From Mycolicibacterium holsaticum DSM 44478 = JCM 12374 (lineage in GTDB: Bacteria; Actinomycetota; Actinomycetes; Mycobacteriales; Mycobacteriaceae): a stretch of 64,000 bases of DNA. Each line of letters opens with the position of its first letter. The first letter of the stretch is position 1. The notes beneath the pieces were generated by a model. The model worked only from the letters and a program-made list of their open reading frames with translations, did no database searches and was not told where the DNA came from. Shown here piece by piece: positions 36,472 to 45,124 of the stretch. The position numbers were made by a program, and so were the translations under genes. The DNA is taken from the NCBI RefSeq assembly GCF_019645835.1, contig NZ_CP080998.1, positions 3,844,001 through 3,908,000 of the forward strand, given 5' to 3'.

Positions 36472-37752
36472 TCAGGCGGCATGCTTGACGCGGGCGAAGG
36501 CTTCCAGGAGATCGGCAGCGGCCGCGACACTTTCGGCGGGTTGCAGCATCTTGGCGCCGACCTCGCGGGCCCGAGCCACATATTCAGGCTGCAGAATCGT
36601 GCGCAGATCTGCGACCAGCGACTTCTCGGTGGTGGCCGAAAGCCGCCGAGCGGTGCCCACCTTCAGCTTCTTGACCCGAGCCCCCCACAGCGTCTGATCG
36701 AGGTCGGTGGACAGCACCAGCGTGGGTACCCCGGCGCGCAGGCTCGCGGCCGTGGTGCCCGCACCGCCGTGGTGCACCACCGCGCGGCACGCGGGAAACG
36801 CCGCCGAGTAGTTCATCGTGCCGACAACCTTGACGTTCTCGAAATCCGGGACGTGGCTGAAGTCGCTGGATCCAGCGCACACCAACGCCCGTTCGCCCAG
36901 TTGCGCACACGCCCCGCTGATCATGGCGAGGGTGTCGGCGGCAGATTCCACCGGCATGCTGCCGAAGCCGAAGCAAATCGGCGGTGTTCCCGCGGCGATC
37001 CATGAGGCGACCTCGTCGTCGGCCTCCCCCGCAAGGCCCATCGTCAACGCGCCGACAAACGGTCGTCGGCCATCCCATTCCGCCCATTCATCGGCGAGCC
37101 CCGGAAAGCACACCGGATCGTAGGCCTGAATCTCCAACGATCCGCGTTCGGCGATCCGCCACGGCGAGGGGCCCGTGGCCTTCGGCAAGCCCAGTTCACG
37201 ACGCTGCTTGTCGTCGAGTTTCTTCATCAGCGGCCAGCCCAACCATTCCGACGTCCGCATCACCGACCGACCCACCCTGGCAGGCAAGCCCGGAACGAGT
37301 TGTCCGTTGGCGCGGATCGGAAATACGTGCAGCGTGGCCAACGGGATGCCGTAATGCTCTGCGACGTTGCCTGCGGCCTCCTCGCCGAGCACGCCGGTGA
37401 ACAGCAGGTCGGCGTCCTTGGCGTGCGTCAGCAGCGTCGTGCTGACGTCATCCCAGCATTGGGCCAACAGCCGCCAGTCCTCGCGCAGCAGGTCCTTGAG
37501 CTCGCCGACACGCCAGAAGTTCCGCCAGAACTTGCGCAGGAATCGGGCCCAGAAGTCGCGGTTCACGTCCTGCCATACCCGCACATCGGGCCCGCAGGGG
37601 ACCGCCGCGGGCCCGGCCGACTCGGCGAAGCCGACCAGATCGGGTGAGACGGCCATGCACACGTCGTGCCCGCGGCGCACCAACTCACGGCCTACCGCGA
37701 CGCCGGGTTCAACATCGCCACGAGTCCCGTAGAACGACAACACAAACTTCAT
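36472..37752 (-). CDS. GPL-type glycosyltransferase 2 (426 aa)
   Basis: Second GT-B enzyme of the same family, starting MKFVLSFYGTRGDVEPGVAVG and carrying the donor motif HHGGAGTTAASLRAGVP. It is collinear with glycosyltransferase 1 across its whole length, so the two arose by tandem duplication. Two neighbouring GTs suggest either two sugars on two hydroxyls or a disaccharide. It follows the MFS gene on the same strand after 256 bp, which could hold its own promoter. Donor and acceptor are not known. Confidence 0.93.
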   Translation of the reverse strand: MKFVLSFYGTRGDVEPGVAVGRELVRRGHDVCMAVSPDLVGFAESAGPAAVPCGPDVRVWQDVNRDFWARFLRKFWRNFWRVGELKDLLREDWRLLAQCWDDVSTTLLTHAKDADLLFTGVLGEEAAGNVAEHYGIPLATLHVFPIRANGQLVPGLPARVGRSVMRTSEWLGWPLMKKLDDKQRRELGLPKATGPSPWRIAERGSLEIQAYDPVCFPGLADEWAEWDGRRPFVGALTMGLAGEADDEVASWIAAGTPPICFGFGSMPVESAADTLAMISGACAQLGERALVCAGSSDFSHVPDFENVKVVGTMNYSAAFPACRAVVHHGGAGTTAASLRAGVPTLVLSTDLDQTLWGARVKKLKVGTARRLSATTEKSLVADLRTILQPEYVARAREVGAKMLQPAESVAAAADLLEAFARVKHAA

Positions 37753-38008
37753 CGCCGATTACAACCTTTGCTTCCCGTGGAATCTGATCCGATGTGCCCG
37801 GGCGCCCGCGCCCCCGACTCAGCCGTCCGGCAGCATAACGCGATACCCGCGGTATTGACTTGGGATCCAGAGTTTTGGCAAACGTGACATCTCGACTGCG
37901 GTTCGGAACTGCGGTGCGCGCGTTGAGTTTCGGACCCGGGGACCGAACTCTCATCCGCCCGACGTCGTCATCCGACCGAGCCAGGCGCTGCAAACCATCC
38001 CAACCGCG

Positions 38009-39529
38009 CTAGGCGTCCTCGGTCTCGTTGGCGGTCTTCCTGGCTTCCTGCACCCGCGCCACGTCCTGCGCGGTGTAGCCGATGAACAGTGCCGCCACCC
38101 CGAGCAGTACGACCGCCCCGACCAGCCACAACAGGCCATAGGTCAACCCTTGGTCCAACGCCCCCAACTGCGCGGCGTTCATGAACTCCGGCGGCCCGCT
38201 GGTCCCGCCCAAGTGCAGCGTGCGCACTGTGACCGCGGCCTGAACGATGACCAGCACAAGGGGTCCGCCGAGGGTCTGCAGCATCAGCGCCACCGCTGAC
38301 GCGGGCCCGATCCGGTCGAAGCCGACGCTGGCGACCAACGACAGGGTGAGCGGGACGTTGATCAGGCCGATTCCGATGCCGCCGAGGACGATCGGCACCA
38401 GCAGATTCGGGAAGTACGGCACGCCGCCGTTGAGCGTGGAACCGTACAGCAACGCAGCCGCCACGAAAGTTGCGCCGGTGGCCACCACCGCCCGCGGCGG
38501 GAACCACGTGACCAGCCGCGACGCGGCCACCACCCCGACGGTTGTGGCGGCGGCGAATGGGATGAAGCTGATGCCCGCGCGCAGCGGGCTGTAGCCCATG
38601 ATGGTCTGCACATACAGCGAGACCAACACGGCCAGCGTCAAACTCACGCCACCGACCAGGAACATCGCCCCGTAAATCGCCAGCCGGTTGCGCTCCGAGA
38701 ACAGGCTGAACGGCAAGATGGGGTTCTCGGCGGTGCGCTCCACCAGGAGGAACGCCACGAACGAGACCAGCGCCACCACACCTGAACCGATCGTGATCCC
38801 CGAATCCCAGCCCTGCTCTGGTCCGATCGAAACGGAGAAAACCGCGGCGGTGCTGGCCAACGTGCCGAGCACGGCTCCTTTGGCATCCAGCTTCATCCGC
38901 TCGGACTGGGTTTCGCGCAGCGTGGTGATGGCCAGATAGATCACCAGGATTCCGATCGGCACGTTCACCAGGAACGCCAGGCGCCACGACACCTCGGTGA
39001 GCGCGGGACCGACCACCAACCCGACTACCGCGCCGACGCCGCTCATCGCGCCGAACACACCCGCGGCCGCGTTGCGGACGGGCCCCTTCGGGAACGTCGT
39101 CACGATCAGCGCCATCGCCGTCGGTGCCACGATGGCCGCCGCCGCGCCGTGCAGGAACCTCGCCGCCACCAGGACCGGTCCGTCCCAGGCGAAACCGCAC
39201 AACGCCGAGGCAAGGGTGAACAAGGCAATCCCGGAGATGAAGACGCGTTTGCGGCCGAAGGTGTCCCCAAGACGCCCGCCCAGCAGCATCAGGCCCCCGA
39301 ACGCCACCACGTACGCGGTGATCACCCAGCTGCGCGAAGCGTTCGACAAACCCAACTCGTCCTGAATCTGAGGAAGCGCGTAAACCGCAACGGGGCCGTC
39401 CATGAACGCCATCAGCAACACGCCGCCGATCGCGATAACCACGCCGACGAACTGGCGTGACCACAGCGAAGTCGAAGGAGGCGTTGTCGTAGGCTGCACC
39501 GGGGTCGCGCTCTCGGCGCTCTTAGTCAC
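38009..39529 (-). CDS. MFS exporter, 14-TM EmrB/QacA type (506 aa)
   Basis: Proton-driven exporter in the inner membrane. The length and the number of hydrophobic segments fit the DHA2 (14-helix) group. Visible motifs: GRLGDTFGRKRVF after TM2 (motif A) and the GAVVGLVVGPAL stretch (motif C, antiporter signature). It starts with GTG. The C terminus is a charged tail (ARKTANETEDA). Lying between glycosyltransferases and sulfotransferases on the same strand, it may export the lipopeptide or an intermediate, or give self-protection. Substrate unknown. Confidence 0.93.
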   Translation of the reverse strand: MTKSAESATPVQPTTTPPSTSLWSRQFVGVVIAIGGVLLMAFMDGPVAVYALPQIQDELGLSNASRSWVITAYVVAFGGLMLLGGRLGDTFGRKRVFISGIALFTLASALCGFAWDGPVLVAARFLHGAAAAIVAPTAMALIVTTFPKGPVRNAAAGVFGAMSGVGAVVGLVVGPALTEVSWRLAFLVNVPIGILVIYLAITTLRETQSERMKLDAKGAVLGTLASTAAVFSVSIGPEQGWDSGITIGSGVVALVSFVAFLLVERTAENPILPFSLFSERNRLAIYGAMFLVGGVSLTLAVLVSLYVQTIMGYSPLRAGISFIPFAAATTVGVVAASRLVTWFPPRAVVATGATFVAAALLYGSTLNGGVPYFPNLLVPIVLGGIGIGLINVPLTLSLVASVGFDRIGPASAVALMLQTLGGPLVLVIVQAAVTVRTLHLGGTSGPPEFMNAAQLGALDQGLTYGLLWLVGAVVLLGVAALFIGYTAQDVARVQEARKTANETEDA

Positions 39530-40104
39530 CGGGTGACCGTATCAGTCCGGCGAAATACACAAATTGAGAACTTCTCATTTCCGGCTCGTTCGCAACGCCA
39601 GTGGCGCGGGTCATCGCTCGCGAGATGCTGGCCGCGTCTGCGGCGACGTCACGGGGTGCTGGACCAGCCGTTGCCGCGCCAGCGCCAAAGGTCGGTAGCT
39701 CCAGCACAGTTCGTCGCTTTTGCGGCCGCGACGGCGGTGAGTTCTCCAGCCGCGGACGTCGAGCGAACGTGGGTGGCCGAGCCGAGGCCGGGCTCGCATT
39801 TCGTGACGGTCCGATTGATGGCCACCGCAGAGTCCGACCCGCCCGTCCGAACTCTGAGCTGCTCTGCGCAGGCGTGTGGTTCTGGCCGTGGGTGGCGCAG
39901 TGGCCATCGGCGTCGCTCCGATAGGGTGTCCGGCCGCAAACCTTCATGACGCCGCTGGCGGCTTAACCAAGATCACCGACGCAGGTGACCTGCGACGGCG
40001 CGTCAGCCCGACGATGACACCACCGCACCCAGCCAGCGCGCGGCCTGAAGCCGTTGCGCATGAACGGGACTCGGCGCCGCTACCAGAACTCCGCAGAACG
40101 CGGC
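39530..40104. other. Intergenic region, no gene seen
   Basis: About 575 bp between the MFS gene and sulfotransferase 1. Overlapping ORFs on both strands translate to arginine/proline/serine-rich text without a domain. I see no convincing gene, RNA or repeat. Confidence 0.55.
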
Positions 40105-41070
40105 CTATGCCCAGGTCCCGCGCCGCCGGTGAGCCAGGGCGACGATCTCGTGACGCAGCTTCAAAAGAGACGGCCGAATGAACCGGTTGATCTTGTACAG
40201 CCGCTGGTACGTCTCGAAAGCCGCCCGGAAACCCTGTTCGCTCGTCCGATATCCCTCGAAGACGCGATCCAGTGCGGGCTGGTCCACGGGTTCGTCGCGC
40301 GCCGCAGCGTGCAGCGCCTCGTCGACCGCGGAAAACCAGTCCGTGCCGAAGGGCTCTTCCACCGGCCCGGTGAGTGACTGGCGGTGCAGGTCCGGCGTGA
40401 GGAAGTCATCGACGGCACCCTCATCCCGGGGATTGAGGTCGATCCCGAGTGCGACCGAAATGCGCTTCACTTCTCGGCGCCAGTCGTCCATCAGGTTGGC
40501 GTAGTCGACGAAGACCCGCGGCAGGTCGCGCGTGACCCGCTCGGACAGCAAGCTGTATTTCAGCCACACGGGGCTACCGAGTTCCGGCGGGATGTGGAAT
40601 GCCGCCGCCCCCGAGGCGATGGACTCCTGTGGGTGGCGCACCGCGATCACGATCGCGATGTCGTACCCGGCGCGCCGCGCGGCCTCGAACCACAAGCTGG
40701 ACAGCAGCGTGACGTGGCCATCCTTGATGATGACGAGCGGCGCGGCAGGCAACGTGGCGAAAAACTTCCCGATCTCGGCGAGGCAGGCCGCCTTCTCGTC
40801 CGCGTCGAATGCGCCGTCTTCCTGCAACCGCAAGCTCGGGTCGAACGCGGTGCTGTCATGGCGACGCAGGATCTTGTTGTTGAGATGGATGGACTCCCGC
40901 GGCTCCCAATAGCCACGCTGATTGTTGCGGTCGGCGCCGGCCATCTTCGCCGGCAGCGCAGCGCCGCATAGCGAGAGAACCCGCGTCAGCGCCGACGTCC
41001 CAGACCGCGGCGCGCCCATCACGAACAGGACAACCGGGCGCGTCGTGCCGCTGTTTTCTGCGCGGGTCAC
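40105..41070 (-). CDS. Sulfotransferase 1 (321 aa)
   Basis: PAPS-dependent P-loop sulfotransferase of the type found in mycobacterial GPL and sulfolipid loci. The 5'-phosphosulfate loop is visible as MGAPRSGTSALTRVL (residues ~18-32), and AVRHPQESIASG (near 145) fits the 3'-phosphate region. Start is GTG at 41070, which overlaps the TGA of a 17-codon upstream ORF by 4 nt; an AGGGG stretch also sits 7 nt upstream. It is a paralogue of sulfotransferase 2: same length, and both end in RRRGTWA. Sulfation of a sugar hydroxyl on the lipopeptide is inferred from the context. Confidence 0.88.
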   Translation of the reverse strand: MTRAENSGTTRPVVLFVMGAPRSGTSALTRVLSLCGAALPAKMAGADRNNQRGYWEPRESIHLNNKILRRHDSTAFDPSLRLQEDGAFDADEKAACLAEIGKFFATLPAAPLVIIKDGHVTLLSSLWFEAARRAGYDIAIVIAVRHPQESIASGAAAFHIPPELGSPVWLKYSLLSERVTRDLPRVFVDYANLMDDWRREVKRISVALGIDLNPRDEGAVDDFLTPDLHRQSLTGPVEEPFGTDWFSAVDEALHAAARDEPVDQPALDRVFEGYRTSEQGFRAAFETYQRLYKINRFIRPSLLKLRHEIVALAHRRRGTWA

Positions 41071-41120
41071 GAATCAACCCCTGCGCTCGTGAGCAGTACG
41101 GGAGCGCGGCGCCCCACCAT
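41067..41120 (-). CDS. Short upstream ORF, coupled to sulfotransferase 1 (17 aa)
   Basis: An ATG with a strong GGAGG at 41126-41130 (5-nt spacing) opens a 17-codon frame (MVGRRAPVLLTSAGVDS) whose TGA overlaps the GTG of sulfotransferase 1 as GTGA. The same arrangement precedes sulfotransferase 2, which argues against chance. It probably sets translation of the enzyme. It has no cysteine codons, so a cysteine-sensing leader is not indicated. Confidence 0.55.
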   Translation of the reverse strand: MVGRRAPVLLTSAGVDS

Positions 41121-41424
41121 AAGGTCCTCCAACGTGTTTCGGCTCTGGCTCATAGGTGCAGAATAGATGCGAGCCCGGCGCTATTGTCGCAAATCGTTAT
41201 CGCGAGTATCTCTCGGCAGCGGTTATTCGACGCGACACTGGCTCATGGCGTTGCCGACGGCACCCTAAGGCGAGGACACCGTCCCGGCCAGGCGATCGGC
41301 GCAACCCGGGTCACGCACGCGAAACCCGTTTCTAGCCAGCGCATTTCGGTCCGAATCGTTCGCCCTATGGGCGCCCGGACACCTTCTTGTACTCGAGTTA
41401 TGTTGACTGACAGTCGATTTTAAC
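41121..41424. other. Upstream region of sulfotransferase 1
   Basis: About 300 bp between the two sulfotransferase genes. It holds the ribosome site of the short upstream ORF (41126-41130) and presumably the promoter of sulfotransferase 1. Its GC content is lower than the genes. No other feature seen. Confidence 0.5.
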
Positions 41425-42390
41425 CTAGGCCCATGTCCCTCTTCGACGGTTGGCGATCGCGCGGACCTCGTAGATCATCTTCATGACGGACGGCCGGAAG
41501 TAGCGGTTGACCTTTTCGATGTGCTGATACCCCTCGAACACCGCCCGGAAGTCGGCCTCGACGACCCGGTACGCGTCGAGAATGCGGTCGAGCGCAGACG
41601 GATCCCAGGGTTCGTCGCGCGCAGCGGCGCGCAACGATTCATAGGTCGACGAAATCCAGTCGGCGCCGAACAGGTCGACCGCCGGGCCACCGTGTCGCTC
41701 GTGGCGAAGAGTCGGTCTGAGGAACTCCTCGATCGCGGCCTCATCGCGGGTGCCGAGGTCGATCCCCAGCGCTGAGGAAACCCGCTGCATTTCCCGCTGC
41801 CAGTCCTCCAGGAGGTTGACGTACTCGACGAACACGCGAGGTGCGTCGCGGGTCTGCGCCTCGGTCACCAGATTGACCTTCAGCCACAACGCGCTCGAGA
41901 GTTTCGGGGAGACCACGCTGCGCTGCCCAATCGAGGCGACGACTTCCTGCGGGTGGCGCACCGCAATCACGTTCGCGACATCGAACCCGGCCAGCTGCGC
42001 CGCCTCGAACCACATGTCGGTCAGCAGCGATATCCGCGGGTCCTTGATGACCACGAACGGCGCCTTGGGCAACGTCGCGAGAAACGCCCGGATCTCCTCG
42101 ACACCGGCGGCTTTGTCGGCGGCGGTGAGCGCACCTTCCTCTTGGATGCGCATGCTCGGATCGAACCCGCTGCTGCCCAACCGGCGCAGGATTTTTTCGT
42201 TGATGACGTTGGCGACGCGCGGCTCCCAATGGCCCAGCGGATTGTCCGGCATGGCGCCGACCAGCGCCGACGGGAGCGCTCCCCCACACAGGGACAGCAC
42301 CCGCGCCAGCGCCGACGTTCCGGAACGGGCCGCGCCCAACACGAACAGGACGACCGGGCGTCCACTACCGGCTTGTGCCGGGCCGGTCAC
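41425..42390 (-). CDS. Sulfotransferase 2 (321 aa)
   Basis: Paralogue of sulfotransferase 1 with the P-loop LGAARSGTSALARVL, the 3'-phosphate region AVRHPQEVVASI and the shared C-terminal RRRGTWA. In place of the sister's IIKDGHVTLL it has VIKDPRISLL, nearer the common form of the family. GTG start at 42390 with GGAG 8 nt upstream; this GTG overlaps the TGA of an 18-codon leader ORF. Two sulfotransferases could modify two positions or two glycoforms. Substrate not shown. Confidence 0.88.
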   Translation of the reverse strand: MTGPAQAGSGRPVVLFVLGAARSGTSALARVLSLCGGALPSALVGAMPDNPLGHWEPRVANVINEKILRRLGSSGFDPSMRIQEEGALTAADKAAGVEEIRAFLATLPKAPFVVIKDPRISLLTDMWFEAAQLAGFDVANVIAVRHPQEVVASIGQRSVVSPKLSSALWLKVNLVTEAQTRDAPRVFVEYVNLLEDWQREMQRVSSALGIDLGTRDEAAIEEFLRPTLRHERHGGPAVDLFGADWISSTYESLRAAARDEPWDPSALDRILDAYRVVEADFRAVFEGYQHIEKVNRYFRPSVMKMIYEVRAIANRRRGTWA

Positions 42391-42443
42391 GCGCGCATCT
42401 CCGCCCCGGGTGCTGCGCGCAGCACACGGGCGTCGCGCTTCAT
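42387..42443 (-). CDS. Short upstream ORF, coupled to sulfotransferase 2 (18 aa)
   Basis: An ATG with GGAGG at 42451-42455 (7-nt spacing) opens an 18-codon frame (MKRDARVLRAAPGAEMRA) ending in TGA that overlaps the sulfotransferase GTG by 4 nt. Layout as in the copy before sulfotransferase 1, although the peptide sequences differ. Confidence 0.55.
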   Translation of the reverse strand: MKRDARVLRAAPGAEMRA

Positions 42444-42538
42444 CACAAGTCCTCCACGGTTAAGACCGGCCTGGCAAAGGCAAGACGATAAATCGGGAGC
42501 AACGTCGAGGTTGTCGGTTGCTGCCGCGACATTGAACC

Positions 42539-43390
42539 ATGAGTTCTCGGCGTATGCGACGTCATGGGGGTGATCGATCGGTAGTGTTGCGGGCCGTGTG
42601 GGGTCCCTTACTGGCGCTGGCCTTTATGTTCGCGGTCAACCCTGTGCTCATTGCCGTTATCGTGCTGATGATCTCGCGGCCGCGGCCGGTGCAGAACCTG
42701 TTGGCCTATTGGCTGGGCAGCTTGATAGTGAACCTCGTCGGCTTGCTGGTCCCACTGTTGGTGCTGCACTTGACCCCGGCACTGTCCACCTTCTCCGAGG
42801 ACATGTCCGCGCCCGGCCAGAACTCGGCGGGCCGGTTCATCCAGCTCGGTATGGGCGTCCTCATGCTCGCGTTCGCCACGTTCCTGGTCGTGCGCTCGAT
42901 GCGTGATCGGGCGCGCGTACCGGCGGCGGCCGGCGACGTTGGGGTTCTGGTGCTGGACCGGGATTCGGACGCGCCGAACGCCGTCACATCGCCGTTCGGA
43001 AACCCGCAGGACGGGCCGGCCGAGGGCGGCTCGATATTCCGCCGACTGGTCCGTCGTCTGCAGAATGCCTGGGAGAGCGGCGCGCTGTGGGTGGCGTTCG
43101 TGTTCGGCCTCGGCGGGCTGCCGCCACCCATGCTGGTGTTCATCGTGGTCACGTCGATCGTGTCGTCGGGAGCCGCGGTCGCCACGCAGTTCATCGCGGT
43201 CGTCGTCTTTGTCATCGCGATGTTCGCGGTGGTCGAACTCACCCTGGTGAGCTACCTGATCGCCCCTGCGAAAACCCTTGCGGTGCTGCGGCCGCTGCAC
43301 GACTGGGCGTTGGCGCACCGCCGCCAGGTGCTGATCACGATCTTCGCCGTGGTCGGGCTGATCTCGGTCGTCAACGGCATCCTCGGCTGA
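42539..43390 (+). CDS. GAP/Sap-family integral membrane protein (283 aa)
   Basis: Small polytopic membrane protein of the family containing Gap, needed for GPL transfer to the surface in M. smegmatis, and the sulfolipid-addressing protein Sap. Hydrophobic segments are visible near residues 20-40, 55-80, 98-118, 180-205, 212-238 and 258-282. The segment around NPVLIAVIVLMISRPRPVQN matches the family's N-terminal helix followed by RPxPV. A polar loop lies between helices 3 and 4. The upstream ribosome site is poor; a GTG near residue 15 is a possible alternative start. It is divergent from sulfotransferase 2 and convergent with a methyltransferase. Its presence supports a surface-exposed lipid product. 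Confidence 0.85.
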   Translation: MSSRRMRRHGGDRSVVLRAVWGPLLALAFMFAVNPVLIAVIVLMISRPRPVQNLLAYWLGSLIVNLVGLLVPLLVLHLTPALSTFSEDMSAPGQNSAGRFIQLGMGVLMLAFATFLVVRSMRDRARVPAAAGDVGVLVLDRDSDAPNAVTSPFGNPQDGPAEGGSIFRRLVRRLQNAWESGALWVAFVFGLGGLPPPMLVFIVVTSIVSSGAAVATQFIAVVVFVIAMFAVVELTLVSYLIAPAKTLAVLRPLHDWALAHRRQVLITIFAVVGLISVVNGILG

Positions 43391-43426
43391 GGCGTCGGGC
43401 CCAGCGCCAGGTCAGCCAGCACCGGG

Positions 43427-44197
43427 TCAGCGGCGGCTGGCAACCGCCACGGTCGGGCCGAACCCTCGTCGGGACCGGAACTCGACGGTGATCGCCGGGT
43501 CGGCATGATGGGCGATCGCCCGCAACGCCGACGGACTGTAGGCACGCAGGGAGCTGATGAAGCCATCGTGTTGTAACGGCGACAACCTGGTCAGCGGCAG
43601 CACCACCGCCAACAACATCAGATGCAGCGGCGCAGGCGGCCTCGGCAGGTCGACGATCAACAGCTTCTTTGCTGCCCTGGTCCCCGCCGCGAACACCCGG
43701 GCCGCCGACTCGGGCGGCAGGTGGTGCAACGACAACGCGAACACCGCGAGGTCGTAATACCCCGGCGGGGCGTCGATGTCGGTGGCGTCCATCTCGCGCA
43801 CCGTGGCGCGCGGATGCCTGCCGAGGTCACTTTCGGCGACGCCGGCCACAAACGTGGGATCGATGTCGGTGACCGTGACCTCAGCGGTGGGATGCGATTC
43901 CAGTAGCTTGCTCGACAGCCCGCCGAGCCCGGCGCCGAGTTCGAGAATCTTGGGCGACGGCACATCGGCCACCTCGTCCAGCACCATCCGAGCACACTTG
44001 CCGTGGATACCGATCCAGCGTCGCCTTCCGGCGCGGTCAAGTGCGCTCATCACCTTGCGCTTGAGGTGGTCGACATCGTCGCGGTCGAGGTATTCGAGCC
44101 GGTCGGTCTGCAGCCGCCGGTCCAACCAGGAAGCATCCGGCCCACCCCGGGGCATGCTGATGATGTCGTGGGCGCCGCTATCCATGGCGACCATCAT
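43427..44197 (-). CDS. Class I SAM-dependent methyltransferase (256 aa)
   Basis: Rossmann-fold methyltransferase with the SAM motif ILELGAGLGGLSSKLL near residue 85 followed by an acidic TDIDPT and the later LAVFALSLHHLP, which fit small-molecule C/O-methyltransferases. ATG doublets at 44197/44194 and another at 44185 are all possible starts. Last gene of a run of three minus-strand methyltransferases, 56 nt behind the TylF-like one. A sugar or acyl O-methyl group is a fair guess; the substrate is not visible. Confidence 0.88.
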   Translation of the reverse strand: MMVAMDSGAHDIISMPRGGPDASWLDRRLQTDRLEYLDRDDVDHLKRKVMSALDRAGRRRWIGIHGKCARMVLDEVADVPSPKILELGAGLGGLSSKLLESHPTAEVTVTDIDPTFVAGVAESDLGRHPRATVREMDATDIDAPPGYYDLAVFALSLHHLPPESAARVFAAGTRAAKKLLIVDLPRPPAPLHLMLLAVVLPLTRLSPLQHDGFISSLRAYSPSALRAIAHHADPAITVEFRSRRGFGPTVAVASRR

Positions 44198-44253
44198 GGA
44201 GCATGGAAATGCGGGCCTTTCTCACAGTCACCGAAGTCGGTATGTGCTTCGCG

Positions 44254-44952
44254 TCAGGTCGCGGCTGTCCGGCGGACAACGACAAGGTGGCCGGCCCGGA
44301 ATTTGGCCGGGCTGGTCGCGAACTGGTAGTGCCCGTGCAGGACATCGCTCAACACCCTGGCCAGACCGGCGAGGGAAAAGCTGTTGTAGAGCGTCCAATA
44401 ATCGCAGCAAACGTCTTCGACGACGTACACCCCGTCGTTGGTCAACGCCGTTTCGAACAGACAGCCGAAGTTTTCCGCCATGGGATGACACGCTTGACTT
44501 CCCGCATCGAGGATGACGTCGAACGGACCGAATTCTTCCGCGACGTCGCGCAGCAGGGAAACGGTCTGCGCACCGACCATGCGGACCCGGATCCCCTCCG
44601 ACCCGGCGATCTTCACGAATTTCGAGTCGACGTCCACACCGACGACGAGCGAATCCGGATGCAGGTAGTCGCGCCAGGCCTGCACTGAGTCACCGTAAAA
44701 GCTGCCGATCTCCAACATCCGGATCGGCCTGGTCCGATCCACTACCGATTCGTAGACCGCCTGGTGATCGGTCACGTTGTGGACCCGCGGAGTGCGGTCG
44801 ACGACGTCGGCGACGTCACGGTGGAGTTCGGTGTTCACCGTCGCCCAGGTGGTCGTTGACGCGAGATGCGCCCCGACCGTTCTCAACATCCGGGCCCGGC
44901 CCCGATAGCGATTGCGCCGAGCGATGGGGGAAAACTTCAGTACGACGTTCAA
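44254..44952 (-). CDS. TylF/macrocin-type sugar O-methyltransferase (232 aa)
   Basis: SAM-dependent enzyme of the group that methylates sugar hydroxyls (TylF/ElmM type and GPL rhamnosyl O-methyltransferases). Visible: MLEIGSFYGDSVQAW (SAM motif), GVDVDSKFVK, the conserved FDVILDAGSQACHP, which replaces the DDGSH-type metal/active region with a variant, and VYVVEDVCCDYW. The open frame starts at a TTG; the ATG at 44889 is an alternative start. Role inferred: O-methylation of a 6-deoxyhexose put on by the neighbouring GTs. Confidence 0.85.
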   Translation of the reverse strand: MNVVLKFSPIARRNRYRGRARMLRTVGAHLASTTTWATVNTELHRDVADVVDRTPRVHNVTDHQAVYESVVDRTRPIRMLEIGSFYGDSVQAWRDYLHPDSLVVGVDVDSKFVKIAGSEGIRVRMVGAQTVSLLRDVAEEFGPFDVILDAGSQACHPMAENFGCLFETALTNDGVYVVEDVCCDYWTLYNSFSLAGLARVLSDVLHGHYQFATSPAKFRAGHLVVVRRTAAT

Positions 44953-45124
44953 GATGGCCCTGTCAGCAGATCGTTTCGGTCCGAGTGGCTCGATGCGCCA
45001 CCGGATTAGGGTTCAGTTCCGGGATGGACGGCTCGTTGGCAACACCGGGTCAGTATCGCCGATGTATGCCGCACCGGTGGCCCGGTTCGGTCCAAAGTGG
45101 GCCGCCGGTGCGTGCGGAGTGGGA

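Noticed and set aside
39530-40104. Short ORFs in the gap between the MFS and sulfotransferase genes
   Set aside because: Several overlap on both strands, none has a good ribosome site or a recognisable domain.
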